A stretch of DNA of 38,925 bases from Deltaproteobacteria bacterium (GCA_021802775.1 JAJZRJ010000022.1:1-38925), one strand, 5' to 3'. Positions 15,791-24,747 are shown, numbered from the stretch's first letter. Numbers and translations: made by a program. Notes: a model not told the origin generated them from the sequence alone.

Positions 15791-16240
15791 TCAACCCGCC
15801 AGCCGTTGCCGCAGGCAGATGAGTGCCGTGGTCTGCCAGCCGAGTTGGCGGTAGAAATCGAGGGCCGGCTGGTTGTTGCGGTCGGCCAGGAGTTGGAGCC
15901 GGGAAATGCCCTGCTCCCCGGCCCAGTCGGCCAGGGCCGCAAGCAGGCGCCGGCCGAGGCCCTGGCCGCGCCACGCTGCCTCCACCACCACGTCTTCCAC
16001 CAGCAGGGCGAAACCGCCTTCGGCGGTGGAGATGGTGGTCTGGCCGGTGGCCATGCCGATCACCTGGCCCCCGGCCTCGGCCACCATAATGGCGGCCGAG
16101 GGGGAGGCGAGCAGCATGGCCAGCCCCCGCCGCTGCCGCGCCTCGTCGCCCGCGAAATCCGCCTCGATGGCGAACAGGATCTGCAACAGAGCGGTGAGTC
16201 CATCCAGGTCCGCCATGGTTGCCGGCCGGATGGTGATCAT
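15791..16240 (-). CDS. GNAT-family N-acetyltransferase
   Basis: 149 residues, a complete single GNAT domain. It begins ITIRPATMADLDGLTALL. The acetyl-CoA-binding motif A is VEDVVVEAAWRGQGLGRRLLAAL (around residues 82-104), and motif B ends NNQPALDFYRQLGWQ. The family moves an acetyl group to an amine or a protein N-terminus or lysine; the substrate cannot be read from the sequence. It lies in the minus-strand nif operon after the ferredoxin, between two word-repeat spacers, with no strong ribosome site. Confidence 0.85.
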   Translation of the reverse strand: MITIRPATMADLDGLTALLQILFAIEADFAGDEARQRRGLAMLLASPSAAIMVAEAGGQVIGMATGQTTISTAEGGFALLVEDVVVEAAWRGQGLGRRLLAALADWAGEQGISRLQLLADRNNQPALDFYRQLGWQTTALICLRQRLAG

Positions 16241-16252
16241 GGCGCAACACCA

Positions 16253-16354
16253 ATGCAGAATGAAGAATGCAGAATGAAGAATGGGCAGCTAAACCACTTA
16301 TGCCTTGGGTGCGTCTTCATCCTTAATTTTTCATTCTTCATTCTTAATTCTTCA
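16253..16354. repeat. Word-repeat inverted spacer (AATGAAGAATG)
   Basis: Copies of the word GAATGAAGAATG at 16253-16283 face the reverse complement CATTCTTCATTCTTAATTCTTCA at 16331-16354. The right arm runs into the ferredoxin gene and provides its last codons and its TAA stop (16344-16346). Related sequence lies between nifK and nifD. Confidence 0.75.
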
Positions 16355-16652
16355 CTATCAGATAACCGGCCGCCGGTTTGCCGTCCTCCAGCCCATCCAG
16401 AATGGCGTCGATGGCCGTCTCGCTGTCCACCCCCCTGAACCACCAGTTCTCCGGCTGTACCACCATGATGGGGCCGGACTCGCACTGCTTGAGGCAGGTG
16501 GTGGCGGTGACCAGGCAGTCGAGGCCGCGGTCGAGAATCTCCTCCTCCAGGTACTGGAGGAAGCCGTCGGTCTGCTTGTGGCAGATGCCTTTCTTGTCGC
16601 CAGCCACGCGGAAGCTCTGGCAGACGAGAACCTGTCGTTTGGGAATTGCCAT
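16344..16652 (-). CDS. Thioredoxin-like [2Fe-2S] ferredoxin
   Basis: 102 residues from the ATG at 16652, preceded by GGAG; the upstream in-frame start lacks a site. The family is the thioredoxin-fold [2Fe-2S] ferredoxin often found in nif clusters. The cluster ligands are seen in VLVCQSFRVAGDKKGIC and in ATTCLKQCESGP, giving two Cys pairs; MVVQPENWWFRGVD follows, as usual. It probably carries electrons in nitrogenase function or in cofactor assembly. Its C-terminal residues and stop lie in the adjacent word repeat. It is fifth after nifH in the minus-strand operon if the PII genes are not counted. Confidence 0.85.
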   Translation of the reverse strand: MAIPKRQVLVCQSFRVAGDKKGICHKQTDGFLQYLEEEILDRGLDCLVTATTCLKQCESGPIMVVQPENWWFRGVDSETAIDAILDGLEDGKPAAGYLIVKN

Positions 16653-16694
16653 GGGAATTCTCCTTGTCATGAAAGATTTACGGACTCAAGCGCC

Positions 16695-16740
16695 GTAGGA
16701 GCGCGTTCAGGCGCGAGGTCGCGGATGAAGCCATTCCTAC
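16695..16740 (+). repeat. REP-like palindromic element
   Basis: GTAGGA at 16695-16700 pairs with TCCTAC at 16735-16740, and inside lie GCGC-GTTCAG-GCGC and TCGCGGATGAAGCC. The core AGGAGCGC-TTCAGGCGCGA is shared with the element at 21801-21846 on the other strand. The stop codon of the NifB-like gene (16737-16739) lies within it. Confidence 0.7.
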
Positions 16741-17870
16741 CTTGGCTTTTTTTGCTGACTGCTGCCAGCCGATCGCTTCTTTTTGCCGCCGCCGTAGAGC
16801 AGGTCCACGGCGCCGTCGATCTCGCCCCCGGTGATGAGGACGCTGATGCCGTGGTCGGCCAGGGCCTGTTTCGGGCTCTCGCCTGCGCTGACGGCCAGCA
16901 GCGCGAAGCAGTCGTGCAGAATGCCGGCCATCTCCTGCCAGCGGGTCGCGCCGCCGCCCGGTTCGGGCAGCTCGCGGCTGGCGAGGAGCGCGATCAGCCC
17001 ATCCTCCCGCGGGCCGTAAATCAGGGCCTTGATCGCGTGGCCGAGATGGAGGTCCACCTCCATGCCGCCGATGCTCACCACCGCCACGTTGGGCCTGGCC
17101 GGTGTCGGTCCGGGCAGCGGCGATGACGCCCAGCCGGGCTCCATTGCAGGCTGGGCCGCGACCAGGGGCAGATGGCGCGCCGCCAGGGCGGAACCTCTCG
17201 CCACCACGGCTTTATCCTCTTCGCTCTCCGGATGCGCCGGCAACAAGGTCATGCTCTCCGCGCCCAGGGCAGCCATCGCGCGGGCGATGGCCTCCACCTG
17301 CCCGTCGTTCACGCCGGGGCAGACCGTGGTCTGGATGTGCACCGCCATCCCCAGCCGTGCGAAGGCCGTGACGGCCCTGGCCTGTTCTTCGACCAGCACG
17401 GCCGCTGCCTGGGGCAGGGGAATGGTCTTGGTTCCCGGCCGCACCCAGGCATAGACCTTTGTTGCCGCCTCCGGCTCCACCGCATCCACCAGCAGGATCA
17501 CCCGGCGGACGCCGAGATCGGCCAACTGCCGGGCGTGGGCTTCGCCGCTCAGCCCCAGGGTGGCAATCTCCGGCGCCACTTCGGGATAGTGACGCCGGAG
17601 CAGCGCCATGGTCTCGAAGAGGCGGCCGGGCACGGCCAGGGGGTCGCCAGGGCCGCAGCATTCCACCCTTGCGACGGCAACGTCGTGCCGCTCTACCTGC
17701 TCCAGCCAGGCCATGGCCTCGGTCGGCGTCATGGCCGGCATCGGCGGCTTGGTATCGGCGGCCCAGCGCACCCTGGCCAGGGCCTTGGGCGCCACCGGCA
17801 ACCGGATCACCGGCTGCGGCTGCCTTTCGCCCCGCAGGCCCGGCGCCATGGGAATGGGGATGATCTTCAT
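16737..17870 (-). CDS. NifB paralogue lacking all radical-SAM cysteines, with NifX-like domain
   Basis: 377 residues, 5 nt after nifK. It aligns with NifB along its whole length: VIRLPVAPKALARVRWA against RVHLPVAPKCNIKCNFC, CCGPGDPLAVPGRLFETMALLR against IAGPGDPFANPEETMETLRL, HIQTTVCPGVNDGQVEAIA against KINTIVVPGVNDHHVEAVA, and a C-terminal NifX-like domain (NVAVVSIGGMEVDLHLGHA). The three SAM-cluster Cys are replaced by Ala30, Val34 and Ala37, and the HCTRC loop carrying other cluster ligands is missing. It therefore cannot do NifB chemistry, yet the frame is intact over 1.1 kb. It could be a cofactor carrier or chaperone, or a partner of NifB. Stop in a REP-like element. Confidence 0.85.
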   Translation of the reverse strand: MKIIPIPMAPGLRGERQPQPVIRLPVAPKALARVRWAADTKPPMPAMTPTEAMAWLEQVERHDVAVARVECCGPGDPLAVPGRLFETMALLRRHYPEVAPEIATLGLSGEAHARQLADLGVRRVILLVDAVEPEAATKVYAWVRPGTKTIPLPQAAAVLVEEQARAVTAFARLGMAVHIQTTVCPGVNDGQVEAIARAMAALGAESMTLLPAHPESEEDKAVVARGSALAARHLPLVAAQPAMEPGWASSPLPGPTPARPNVAVVSIGGMEVDLHLGHAIKALIYGPREDGLIALLASRELPEPGGGATRWQEMAGILHDCFALLAVSAGESPKQALADHGISVLITGGEIDGAVDLLYGGGKKKRSAGSSQQKKPR

Positions 17871-17875
17871 CGTGG

Positions 17876-19249
17876 TTACATCACCAGTTCAAAGGATGTC
17901 TCCGGGGCATCGCGGTCGAGGCGATCCATCAACACCCCGAGGATCTTTTCCAGCAGCCGGATGCCGCCCTTGTAGCCCACGGTGGGGAAGTACTGGTGCC
18001 CCTGGCGGTCGAGGATCGGGAAGCCCCAGCGCACGTAGGGGATGTCCTCGTCGCGGGCAATGTACTTGCAGTACGTGTTGCCGATGAGGAGGTCCACCGG
18101 CTCGTTCTTGATCCACTGGTGGAGGAGGAACATGTCGCCGGCGGCCTTGACGTTCACCCCGTAGGGCAGATCCTTGGTGATCTCCCTGATCCGTTTTTCA
18201 AAGCGGCTGCCCGGCGTGCCGGTGACGATGTGGGTGGGCCACATGTCGAGCGAGACCAGGAATTCGGTCATGGCGACGAGCTGGTCCGGATCGCCCACCA
18301 GGGCCACCTTCTTGTGGTAGAGGTACTGGTGCATGTCCGAGATCATGTCCACCAGCTGGCCGCGCTCATGGCTGATCTCCTCCGGGATGGTCACGCCGGC
18401 GATGGTTCGGAGCGCCTCGATGAAGCGGTCGGTGGCCGCCAGGCCAAAGGGCATGTCGAGCACCTTGCACGGCACCTTGCAGTTGGCGTCGAGCCAGCGG
18501 CCTGCCTCGGCCGAGCACCATTCGCCGAGCGCCAGGGTGCCGACTGAGTCGCCGCAGCTTTTCAGTTCGGCCACGGTGGTGCCGCCTGCCGGGAACATCT
18601 TGAACTCGCCGGAGAGCGGGCCATTGAGGACGCCGGAGGTGTCGGGGAACATGATGTATTTCACGCCGATCAACCCCATCATCCGTTTCAGCTCCTCCAT
18701 GTCCGCCGGCTCCACCCAGCCGGGGATGACGTTGACCTTGCCGTTCTTCTTGCCCGTGGGTTCGGCGAGCATGGCCATGGATTTGGTCATGCTCGCAAAG
18801 CCGGTGACGTGCGAGCCCACGTAGCTCGGGGTGTTGGCACCGATGATTGTCTTGCCCGCGGGCACCTTGCCCTCGTCCTGCGCCTTCTTCCGGATCTGCT
18901 TGAGATCGTCGCCGATGGTCTCGGAGAGGCAGGTGGTATGGATGGCGATCACCTCCGGGTCGTAGACCGAGAAGATGTTGTTGATGGCCTGGAGCATGTT
19001 GGCCTGGCCGCCGAAGACCGAGGCCCCTTCGGTGAAGGAGCTGGTGGAGGCGGAGATCGGCTCCTTGTAATGACGGGTCAGGGTGCTGCGGTGGTAGGCG
19101 CAGCAGCCCTGGGAGCCGTGGCTGTGCGGCAGGCAGCCGTGGATGCCCAGGGCCGCGTACATGGCGCCGATGGGCTGGCAGGTCTTGGCCGGATTGATGG
19201 TCAAGGCCGTGCGCTCGGTGATTTCCTTGGGGGTATGTCGTAAGAGCAT
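17876..19249 (-). CDS. nifK: Nitrogenase MoFe protein beta subunit NifK
   Basis: 457 residues; AGGAAAC precedes the ATG. The P-cluster Cys are in AKTCQPIGAM, HGSQGCCAYHRSTLTRHY and HTTCLSETIGDD. TSSFTEGASVFGGQANM and ANTPSYVGSHVTGF are typical of NifK. It lacks the N-terminal extension of about 60 residues seen in the Azotobacter protein, as is usual in the nifHI1I2DK group. It forms the alpha2-beta2 MoFe protein with NifD. The NifB-like gene follows after 5 nt, and a word-repeat spacer separates it from nifD. Confidence 0.97.
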   Translation of the reverse strand: MLLRHTPKEITERTALTINPAKTCQPIGAMYAALGIHGCLPHSHGSQGCCAYHRSTLTRHYKEPISASTSSFTEGASVFGGQANMLQAINNIFSVYDPEVIAIHTTCLSETIGDDLKQIRKKAQDEGKVPAGKTIIGANTPSYVGSHVTGFASMTKSMAMLAEPTGKKNGKVNVIPGWVEPADMEELKRMMGLIGVKYIMFPDTSGVLNGPLSGEFKMFPAGGTTVAELKSCGDSVGTLALGEWCSAEAGRWLDANCKVPCKVLDMPFGLAATDRFIEALRTIAGVTIPEEISHERGQLVDMISDMHQYLYHKKVALVGDPDQLVAMTEFLVSLDMWPTHIVTGTPGSRFEKRIREITKDLPYGVNVKAAGDMFLLHQWIKNEPVDLLIGNTYCKYIARDEDIPYVRWGFPILDRQGHQYFPTVGYKGGIRLLEKILGVLMDRLDRDAPETSFELVM

Positions 19250-19266
19250 GGTTGTTTCCTCGGTTA

Positions 19267-19357
19267 TTGAATGAACAATGAAGAATTAAGAATGAAGAGT
19301 TTGGGGAATTATCCTTTCATTCTGCATTGTTCATTCGTAATTTTTAATTCTTCATTC
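19267..19357. repeat. Word-repeat inverted spacer between nifD and nifK
   Basis: GAATGAACAATGAAGAATTAAGAATGAAGAG-type sequence at 19267-19297 faces its reverse complement, with an added unit, at 19314-19357. The words (GAATGAA, GAAGAATTAAGAATG) are close to those of the spacer at 16253-16354. Confidence 0.75.
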
Positions 19358-19369
19358 CGGCCCTGCCGG

Positions 19370-21016
19370 CTACTCCCAGACAAAGGTGGCGGAGAGCTGC
19401 GGGTTGGCCTGCCAGGGCGCCTTCATGTAACTCCACACCCTGCTGTTCACCAGCCGGTCGATCTCCTGGTAGAAGTTGATGGCGCCCTTGAATCCGGCAT
19501 AGGGGCCGCCGGAGTCGTAGCTGTGGAGCTGCTTCATCGGCACGCCCAGCTTCTGGATCGAGAACTTCTCCTTGATGCCGGCGCAGAAGATGTCGGGCTG
19601 CATGAGTTCCACCAGCTTTTCCGCCTCGTACTGGTTGAGGTCGTCGATGACCAGCGTCCCTTTTTCCATGTCGGGAATGAGGCCGTCGTAGTGCTTGAAC
19701 TGGTAGCCGGACTTGGCCAACGCCTTGAGTTCCTTGTCGCTCTTCCTTGGGCGGTAGCGCTTCTCGTCCGCCGTGACCTCGATCTCCTCGATGTTGCGGC
19801 TGTCGGCGTCCACCTCCAGGGTGGGGATGACCTGCCGGCCTTCGTAGTCATCGCGGTGGGCGAACTCGTAGCCCGCCGAGATGGTCCGCATGCCGAGTTC
19901 CGCAAAGAGTTCCTGATAGTGGTGCGCCCGGCTTCCCCCCACAAAGAGCATCGCGGTCTTGCCGGCGGTGCGGGGGGTGATCTCCTTGAGCGCCGCCTCA
20001 ACGAGGGGCATCTCCTCGGCAATCACCGCCTCGACCCGGTCGGTGAGCTTCCGGTCGCCGAAGTACTCGGCGATCTTCCTCAATGACTTGGCCGTGGCCT
20101 GGGCGCCGATGAAGTTCACCTTGATCCAGGGAATGCCGAACTTGGTCTCCATCATGTCGGCCACATAGTTGATGGAACGATGGCACATGACGGTGTTGAG
20201 GTCCGCCTGATGCGCCGAGGCGAACTGGTCGTAGCTCGAATTGCCCGAGAAGGTGGCGATGTTGGTGATGCCGCATTTTTTCAGGATACGGTCGATCTCG
20301 AAGCCGTCGCCGCCGATGTTGTACTCGCCCAGCAGGTTGATCTTGAATTCGCCCGCCTTGGGCTCGTCGTTCTCGCCGACGATGTGGCGGAAGACCTGAT
20401 TATTGGCGATGTGATGGCCGGCGGACTGGGAAACACCCTTGTAGCCCTCGCAGGAGAAGGCGTAGACGTTGCAGTCGCCGAATTTTTCCTTCATCCGTCT
20501 GGTCACGGTGTGGATGTCGTCGCCGATCAGGCCCACCGGGCAGGTGGCAAAGACGGCGATGGACTTCGGGTGAAAGAGGTCGTATGCCTCCTGAATCGCC
20601 CGCTCCAGCTTCTTTTCGCCGCCGAAGATGATGTCGGAGTCCTGCATGTCCGTACTGAAGCAGTAGGGCATGAAGTTCTCGCTGCCCTCGGGGGCCTGGG
20701 TCTGGTTGCGGCGGGTGAGCCAGGAATAGAAGCCGCAGCCGATGGGGCCGTGGGTGATGTTGACGATGTCCCGCGTCGGCCCCATGATGACGCCCTTGCA
20801 GCCGGCATAGGTGCAGCCGCGCATGGTGATGATGCCTGGGGTGGTGCGGACGTTGGCGGAAATCTCCGGGGTCTCGTTGCCAAGCGCCTCGTTGATCATG
20901 ATCTGCTTGGCGCGCTTGCGCGCCACCTTGGCCGGATATTTGGCCAGCAGTTCCTTCTTGACCTCGGCCGGATCCCATGAGGCCGTATTCTTTTTGGTTG
21001 CCGTTGCGGTTGCCAT
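19370..21016 (-). CDS. nifD: Nitrogenase MoFe protein alpha subunit NifD
   Basis: 548 residues from the ATG at 21016, with AAGGAG six bases upstream; the frame is open much farther upstream, across the PII genes, but without a start signal. P-cluster Cys lie in RGCTYAGCKG, HGPIGCGFYSW and ATCPVGLIGDD. FeMo-cofactor ligands are present: the Cys in TVMCHRSINY (Cys275 of Azotobacter) and the His in MKQLHSYDSGG (His442); SAGHHIAN carries the His195 equivalent. The insertion of about 50 residues around ADSRNIEEIEVTADEKRYRPRK is typical of the clostridial/deltaproteobacterial group. Substrate reduction occurs on this subunit. Confidence 0.97.
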   Translation of the reverse strand: MATATATKKNTASWDPAEVKKELLAKYPAKVARKRAKQIMINEALGNETPEISANVRTTPGIITMRGCTYAGCKGVIMGPTRDIVNITHGPIGCGFYSWLTRRNQTQAPEGSENFMPYCFSTDMQDSDIIFGGEKKLERAIQEAYDLFHPKSIAVFATCPVGLIGDDIHTVTRRMKEKFGDCNVYAFSCEGYKGVSQSAGHHIANNQVFRHIVGENDEPKAGEFKINLLGEYNIGGDGFEIDRILKKCGITNIATFSGNSSYDQFASAHQADLNTVMCHRSINYVADMMETKFGIPWIKVNFIGAQATAKSLRKIAEYFGDRKLTDRVEAVIAEEMPLVEAALKEITPRTAGKTAMLFVGGSRAHHYQELFAELGMRTISAGYEFAHRDDYEGRQVIPTLEVDADSRNIEEIEVTADEKRYRPRKSDKELKALAKSGYQFKHYDGLIPDMEKGTLVIDDLNQYEAEKLVELMQPDIFCAGIKEKFSIQKLGVPMKQLHSYDSGGPYAGFKGAINFYQEIDRLVNSRVWSYMKAPWQANPQLSATFVWE

Positions 21017-21033
21017 AATGTTCTCCTTAGCGT

Positions 21034-21408
21034 TTACGCGATCGCCTTGCTGCCTTTCTCGCCGGTCCGGACGCGCACGGCATCCTTGAGCGGTGCCACG
21101 AAGATCTTGCCGTCGCCGGGCTTGCCGGTCCGGTTGACCGCGATGATGGCCTGGACCACGTCCTGGACCTGATTGTCCTTGACCACCGCGGTCACCATCC
21201 GCTTGGGATAGAGCTGGCCCTTGGCGCCCAGGAGCGCGGCGGCCTCCTCGTATCCCTGGCCGGCGCCTTCCAAGACCCTCGGATTGGCCAAGCCCTTGCC
21301 ACGGCCCTGGGCCTCGTGGACAAAGAAGGCATCGATACCGGCGTCGGTAAGGGCCTGCTTGGTCTGGTTCATCATGTTTATGCGCACGATGGCGATCACC
21401 TCTTTCAT
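21034..21408 (-). CDS. nifI2: PII-like nitrogenase regulator NifI2
   Basis: 124 residues. A PII/GlnB fold with VIAIVRINMMNQTKQALTDAGIDAFFVHEAQGRGKGL, a long T-loop, and DAVRVRTGEKGSKAIA at the end. With NifI1 it forms a complex that binds the MoFe protein and blocks activity when ammonium is plentiful, relieved by 2-oxoglutarate and ATP (known from Methanococcus). The ATG overlaps the nifI1 stop (ATGA), so the two are made together; nifD follows after 17 nt. Confidence 0.93.
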   Translation of the reverse strand: MKEVIAIVRINMMNQTKQALTDAGIDAFFVHEAQGRGKGLANPRVLEGAGQGYEEAAALLGAKGQLYPKRMVTAVVKDNQVQDVVQAIIAVNRTGKPGDGKIFVAPLKDAVRVRTGEKGSKAIA

Positions 21409-21761
21409 GCCGGCACCCCCTCCGAGGCGTATTGGGTCTCCTTGACCCCCGAGCTGATGGTGTAGGACTCCTCCACCTCGGAGACAAAGATTTTGCCGTC
21501 GCCGAATGCCCCCTTGCCGCTGGAACGGGCGCTGTTCATGACGGTCTCGACGAAGAAATCCTTGTCCGCGCTGTTGATGACGCTCAGCAGCATTACCTTG
21601 GGAATCTCGTCGTAGGTCACATCGCCGATCTTGATACCGCGCTGCTTGCCGCGGCCGGCGACCGCGTACTTGGTGACTGCCGGAAATCCCGCCTCCATGA
21701 GGGCGGCAAGGACTTTATCTGCTTTCTCCGGCCGGACAATGGCCCTGATCATGGTCAACAT
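21405..21761 (-). CDS. nifI1: PII-like nitrogenase regulator NifI1
   Basis: 118 residues from the ATG at 21761, with GGAG eight bases upstream. MLTMIRAIVRPEKADKVLAALMEAGFPAVTKYAVAGRGKQRGI is the NifI1 pattern, with the nucleotide-binding GKGAFGDGKIFVSEVEE near the end. Partner of NifI2 in post-translational ammonium switch-off. Its place between nifH and nifD marks the nif group of strict anaerobes. A REP-like hairpin separates it from nifH, which could lower its expression relative to nifH. Confidence 0.93.
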   Translation of the reverse strand: MLTMIRAIVRPEKADKVLAALMEAGFPAVTKYAVAGRGKQRGIKIGDVTYDEIPKVMLLSVINSADKDFFVETVMNSARSSGKGAFGDGKIFVSEVEESYTISSGVKETQYASEGVPA

Positions 21762-21800
21762 GGTGTGTTCTCCGTTTGGTTGTTTCGGTTTGCATCCCGT

Positions 21801-21846
21801 GGGCGCGGCTTGAGCCGCGATCATCGCGCCTGAAGGCGCTCCTGCC
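21801..21846 (-). repeat. REP-like double hairpin between nifH and nifI1
   Basis: On the minus strand two adjacent hairpins, AGCGCCTTCAGGCGC and GCGGCTCAAGCCGC, follow AGGA. The unit matches the element at 16695-16740. In the transcript it lies directly behind the nifH stop and may stabilise the nifH message or partly block readthrough to nifI1. Confidence 0.75.
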
Positions 21847-21853
21847 CTGCGAA

Positions 21854-22744
<891 letters not shown>

Positions 22745-22748
22745 TTAG

Positions 22749-22764
22749 GGCAAAGGGCGTGCCA
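22749..22764 (-). promoter_or_regulatory. Sigma-54 promoter of nifH
   Basis: Read on the minus strand, TGGCACG-CCCT-TTGCC matches the consensus fully at -24 and at the GC of -12. Expected start of transcription is about 22738, giving a 5' leader of some 60 nt. Confidence 0.9.
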
Positions 22765-22884
22765 CTGTTGGCAGCGGTGCGGGATTTTTCGTGTAACAGC
22801 ATGAAAACAAGGCATAAATCCATGGGGTTTGTTGCGCGGTCAGGCGCGGCGGGCACGGAGCGGTGCTGAGCAGCGGTTCGTTTT

Positions 22885-22900
22885 TGTCGCGAACGCGACA
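22885..22900 (-). promoter_or_regulatory. NifA upstream activator site of nifH
   Basis: TGT-N10-ACA within a perfect 18-bp palindrome (TTGTCGCGAACGCGACAA, 22884-22901). It lies about 120 bp upstream of the -24 element and 240 bp upstream of nifA. It shares TTGTCG and CGACA with the nifE site. Confidence 0.8.
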
Positions 22901-23093
22901 ATCCGGAAGCAATTGCGTCGCTTCTGTGAACAGGAGGAGGCAGTTACGTTATTGCAATATGAAAATCTGTGAAAAACAATAATTATACATTTATGTAATC
23001 ATGATGAACTGGGCGAAGCGTATGAATATGGTTGAAAAACAAATTGTTATTCTCGTAAAGGCGATTTCTTCTTGGAGGAACGGTTATTGCATA

Positions 23094-23105
23094 ACACCAT
23101 GGTGT
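23094..23105. promoter_or_regulatory. 12-bp palindrome in the nifA leader
   Basis: ACACCATGGTGT, a perfect palindrome 34 bp upstream of the nifA ATG, flanked by TTGCA and TGCAA in offset register. It could be a repressor site for nifA. The rest of the 461-nt nifH-nifA gap holds the nifH promoter and NifA site; a weak TTGCAA-N17-AACAAT pair at 22952-22980 is the best nifA promoter candidate I see. Confidence 0.35.
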
Positions 23106-23139
23106 GCAATGCCGCCGTGCCGGCGTGCCAAGGAGGGAT

Positions 23140-24747
23140 ATGACCACCGCCACAACCAGGATCCCGCAAACCGAGCACCTTGAAGTGCGGTCGCTCTACG
23201 AGATCGCGCAGCTCATCGGCTCGGCCCTCGACCTCGACAAGGCGCTGGCCGAGATTCTCCGCATCATGCACGAGACCTTGCGCATGGAGCGGGCCACCCT
23301 GGTGCTGCTCGACGACAGCGGTACCCGCCTCGCCATCCGCGCCTCCTACGGCCTGACCAAGGCGGAGCAGTCGCGTGGCATCTACAAGACCGGCGAGGGC
23401 ATCATCGGCAAGATCTTTGAGACCTGCTATCCCTGCGTGGTGCCGGACATCCATAACGAGCCGCTCTTTTTAAACCGGACCGGCGCCCGCACCCACCTGC
23501 CCAAGGGAGAGATTTCCTTCATCGGCGTGCCGGTGGTGCTGCGCGAGAAGCCGGTGGGGGTGCTCACCGTGGATCGTCTTTTCGGGCCGGAGGTCTCTTT
23601 TGAGGAGGACATCCGCTTTCTCACTGTGGTGGCCATGCTCATCGGCCAGTTCCTCAACCTCCACCGGGCCATCGCCCAGAAGGAACGGGTGCTGGTCGAG
23701 GAAAACGTCTCGCTCAAGGCGGAGCTGCGCTACCGCTACAGCCACCATGGAATCATCGGTCAGAGCAAACCGATCCAGGAGGTCTTCCACGCCATCGACA
23801 AGGTGGCGCCCAGCCGCGCCACCGCCCTCCTGCTGGGTGAATCCGGGACCGGCAAGGAATTGGTGGCGCGGGCAATCCACGAGGCGAGCCCCCGCCGCGA
23901 CCATCCTTTTATCAAGGTGAACTGCGCGGCGCTGCCGGAGAACCTGCTGGAAAGCGAACTGCTCGGCCACGAGAAAGGGGCCTTTACCGGCGCGCTGGCC
24001 ATGAAGAAGGGGCGTTTCGAGCTGGCCGACACCGGCACTCTTTTCCTCGACGAGATCGGCGAGATGCCGGTCACTCTGCAAGCCAAGCTGCTGCGGGTGC
24101 TACAGGAGAAGCAGTTCGAGCGCCTGGGGGGCAGCCGCACCATCAGTGTGGACGTGCGGGTGATTGCCGCCACCAACCGCAGCCTGGAAGAGGCAGTGAA
24201 TGAGGGCAGCTTCCGGGCGGATCTCTACTATCGGCTCAACGTGGTGCCCATCATCCTGCCGCCGCTGCGTGAGCGGCGCGAGGATATCCCGATCCTGCTC
24301 GACCATTTTCTGCGCGAGAGCAACCGTAACAACCAGCGTGACGTACGGCTCGCCCGTCCGGTCCTGCAGTTTTTTCAGGATTACGATTGGCCCGGGAACG
24401 TGCGTGAGATGCAGAACCTCATCGAGCGATTAGTCATCATGGCGGATCGCGAGTGGATCGAGATCAAAAGCCTGCCGTCCTACATGATGGAAGGCCCCCC
24501 TGCCGCCCGCAACCGGGAATTGCGCCATGTGGATGATGGTGCGATCCTGAGCGAAAGAGCGCCGCTTGTTCTTGCTGAGGGAAGTGGCGGGAGGCGCCGC
24601 CTGCATGATCTGGAAAAGGAGGAGATTTTCGCCGCCCTTCGCCGCAATGGCTGGGTGCAGGCCAGGGCTGCCAGGGAGTTGGGGCTGACCCAGCGTCAGA
24701 TCGGATACAAAATGCGGAAGTATGGCCTGGAGCGACCCGAGTTGTAA
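23140..24747 (+). CDS. nifA: Nif-specific transcriptional activator NifA
   Basis: 535 residues; AAGGAGGG directly precedes the ATG at 23140. A GAF domain fills about residues 17-175, and a sigma-54 AAA+ domain follows from [15 protein letters not shown]: Walker A GESGTGKE (233-240), GAFTGA loop (280-285), Walker [11 protein letters not shown], and the arginine-finger region [14 protein letters not shown] Fis-type helix-turn-helix closes the protein ([31 protein letters not shown]). The linker between AAA+ and DNA-binding domains has no cysteines, unlike the oxygen-sensitive rhizobial NifA. It activates the nifH and nifE promoters through the TGT-N10-ACA sites. Confidence 0.95.
   Translation: MTTATTRIPQTEHLEVRSLYEIAQLIGSALDLDKALAEILRIMHETLRMERATLVLLDDSGTRLAIRASYGLTKAEQSRGIYKTGEGIIGKIFETCYPCVVPDIHNEPLFLNRTGARTHLPKGEISFIGVPVVLREKPVGVLTVDRLFGPEVSFEEDIRFLTVVAMLIGQFLNLHRAIAQKERVLVEENVSLKAELRYRYSHHGIIGQSKPIQEVFHAIDKVAPSRATALLLGESGTGKELVARAIHEASPRRDHPFIKVNCAALPENLLESELLGHEKGAFTGALAMKKGRFELADTGTLFLDEIGEMPVTLQAKLLRVLQEKQFERLGGSRTISVDVRVIAATNRSLEEAVNEGSFRADLYYRLNVVPIILPPLRERREDIPILLDHFLRESNRNNQRDVRLARPVLQFFQDYDWPGNVREMQNLIERLVIMADREWIEIKSLPSYMMEGPPAARNRELRHVDDGAILSERAPLVLAEGSGGRRRLHDLEKEEIFAALRRNGWVQARAARELGLTQRQIGYKMRKYGLERPEL

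Noticed and set aside
21017-21487. Upstream extension of the nifD frame
   Set aside because: The frame is open across the two PII genes, but the nifD ATG at 21016 has a proper ribosome site and the extension is antisense-like in composition.
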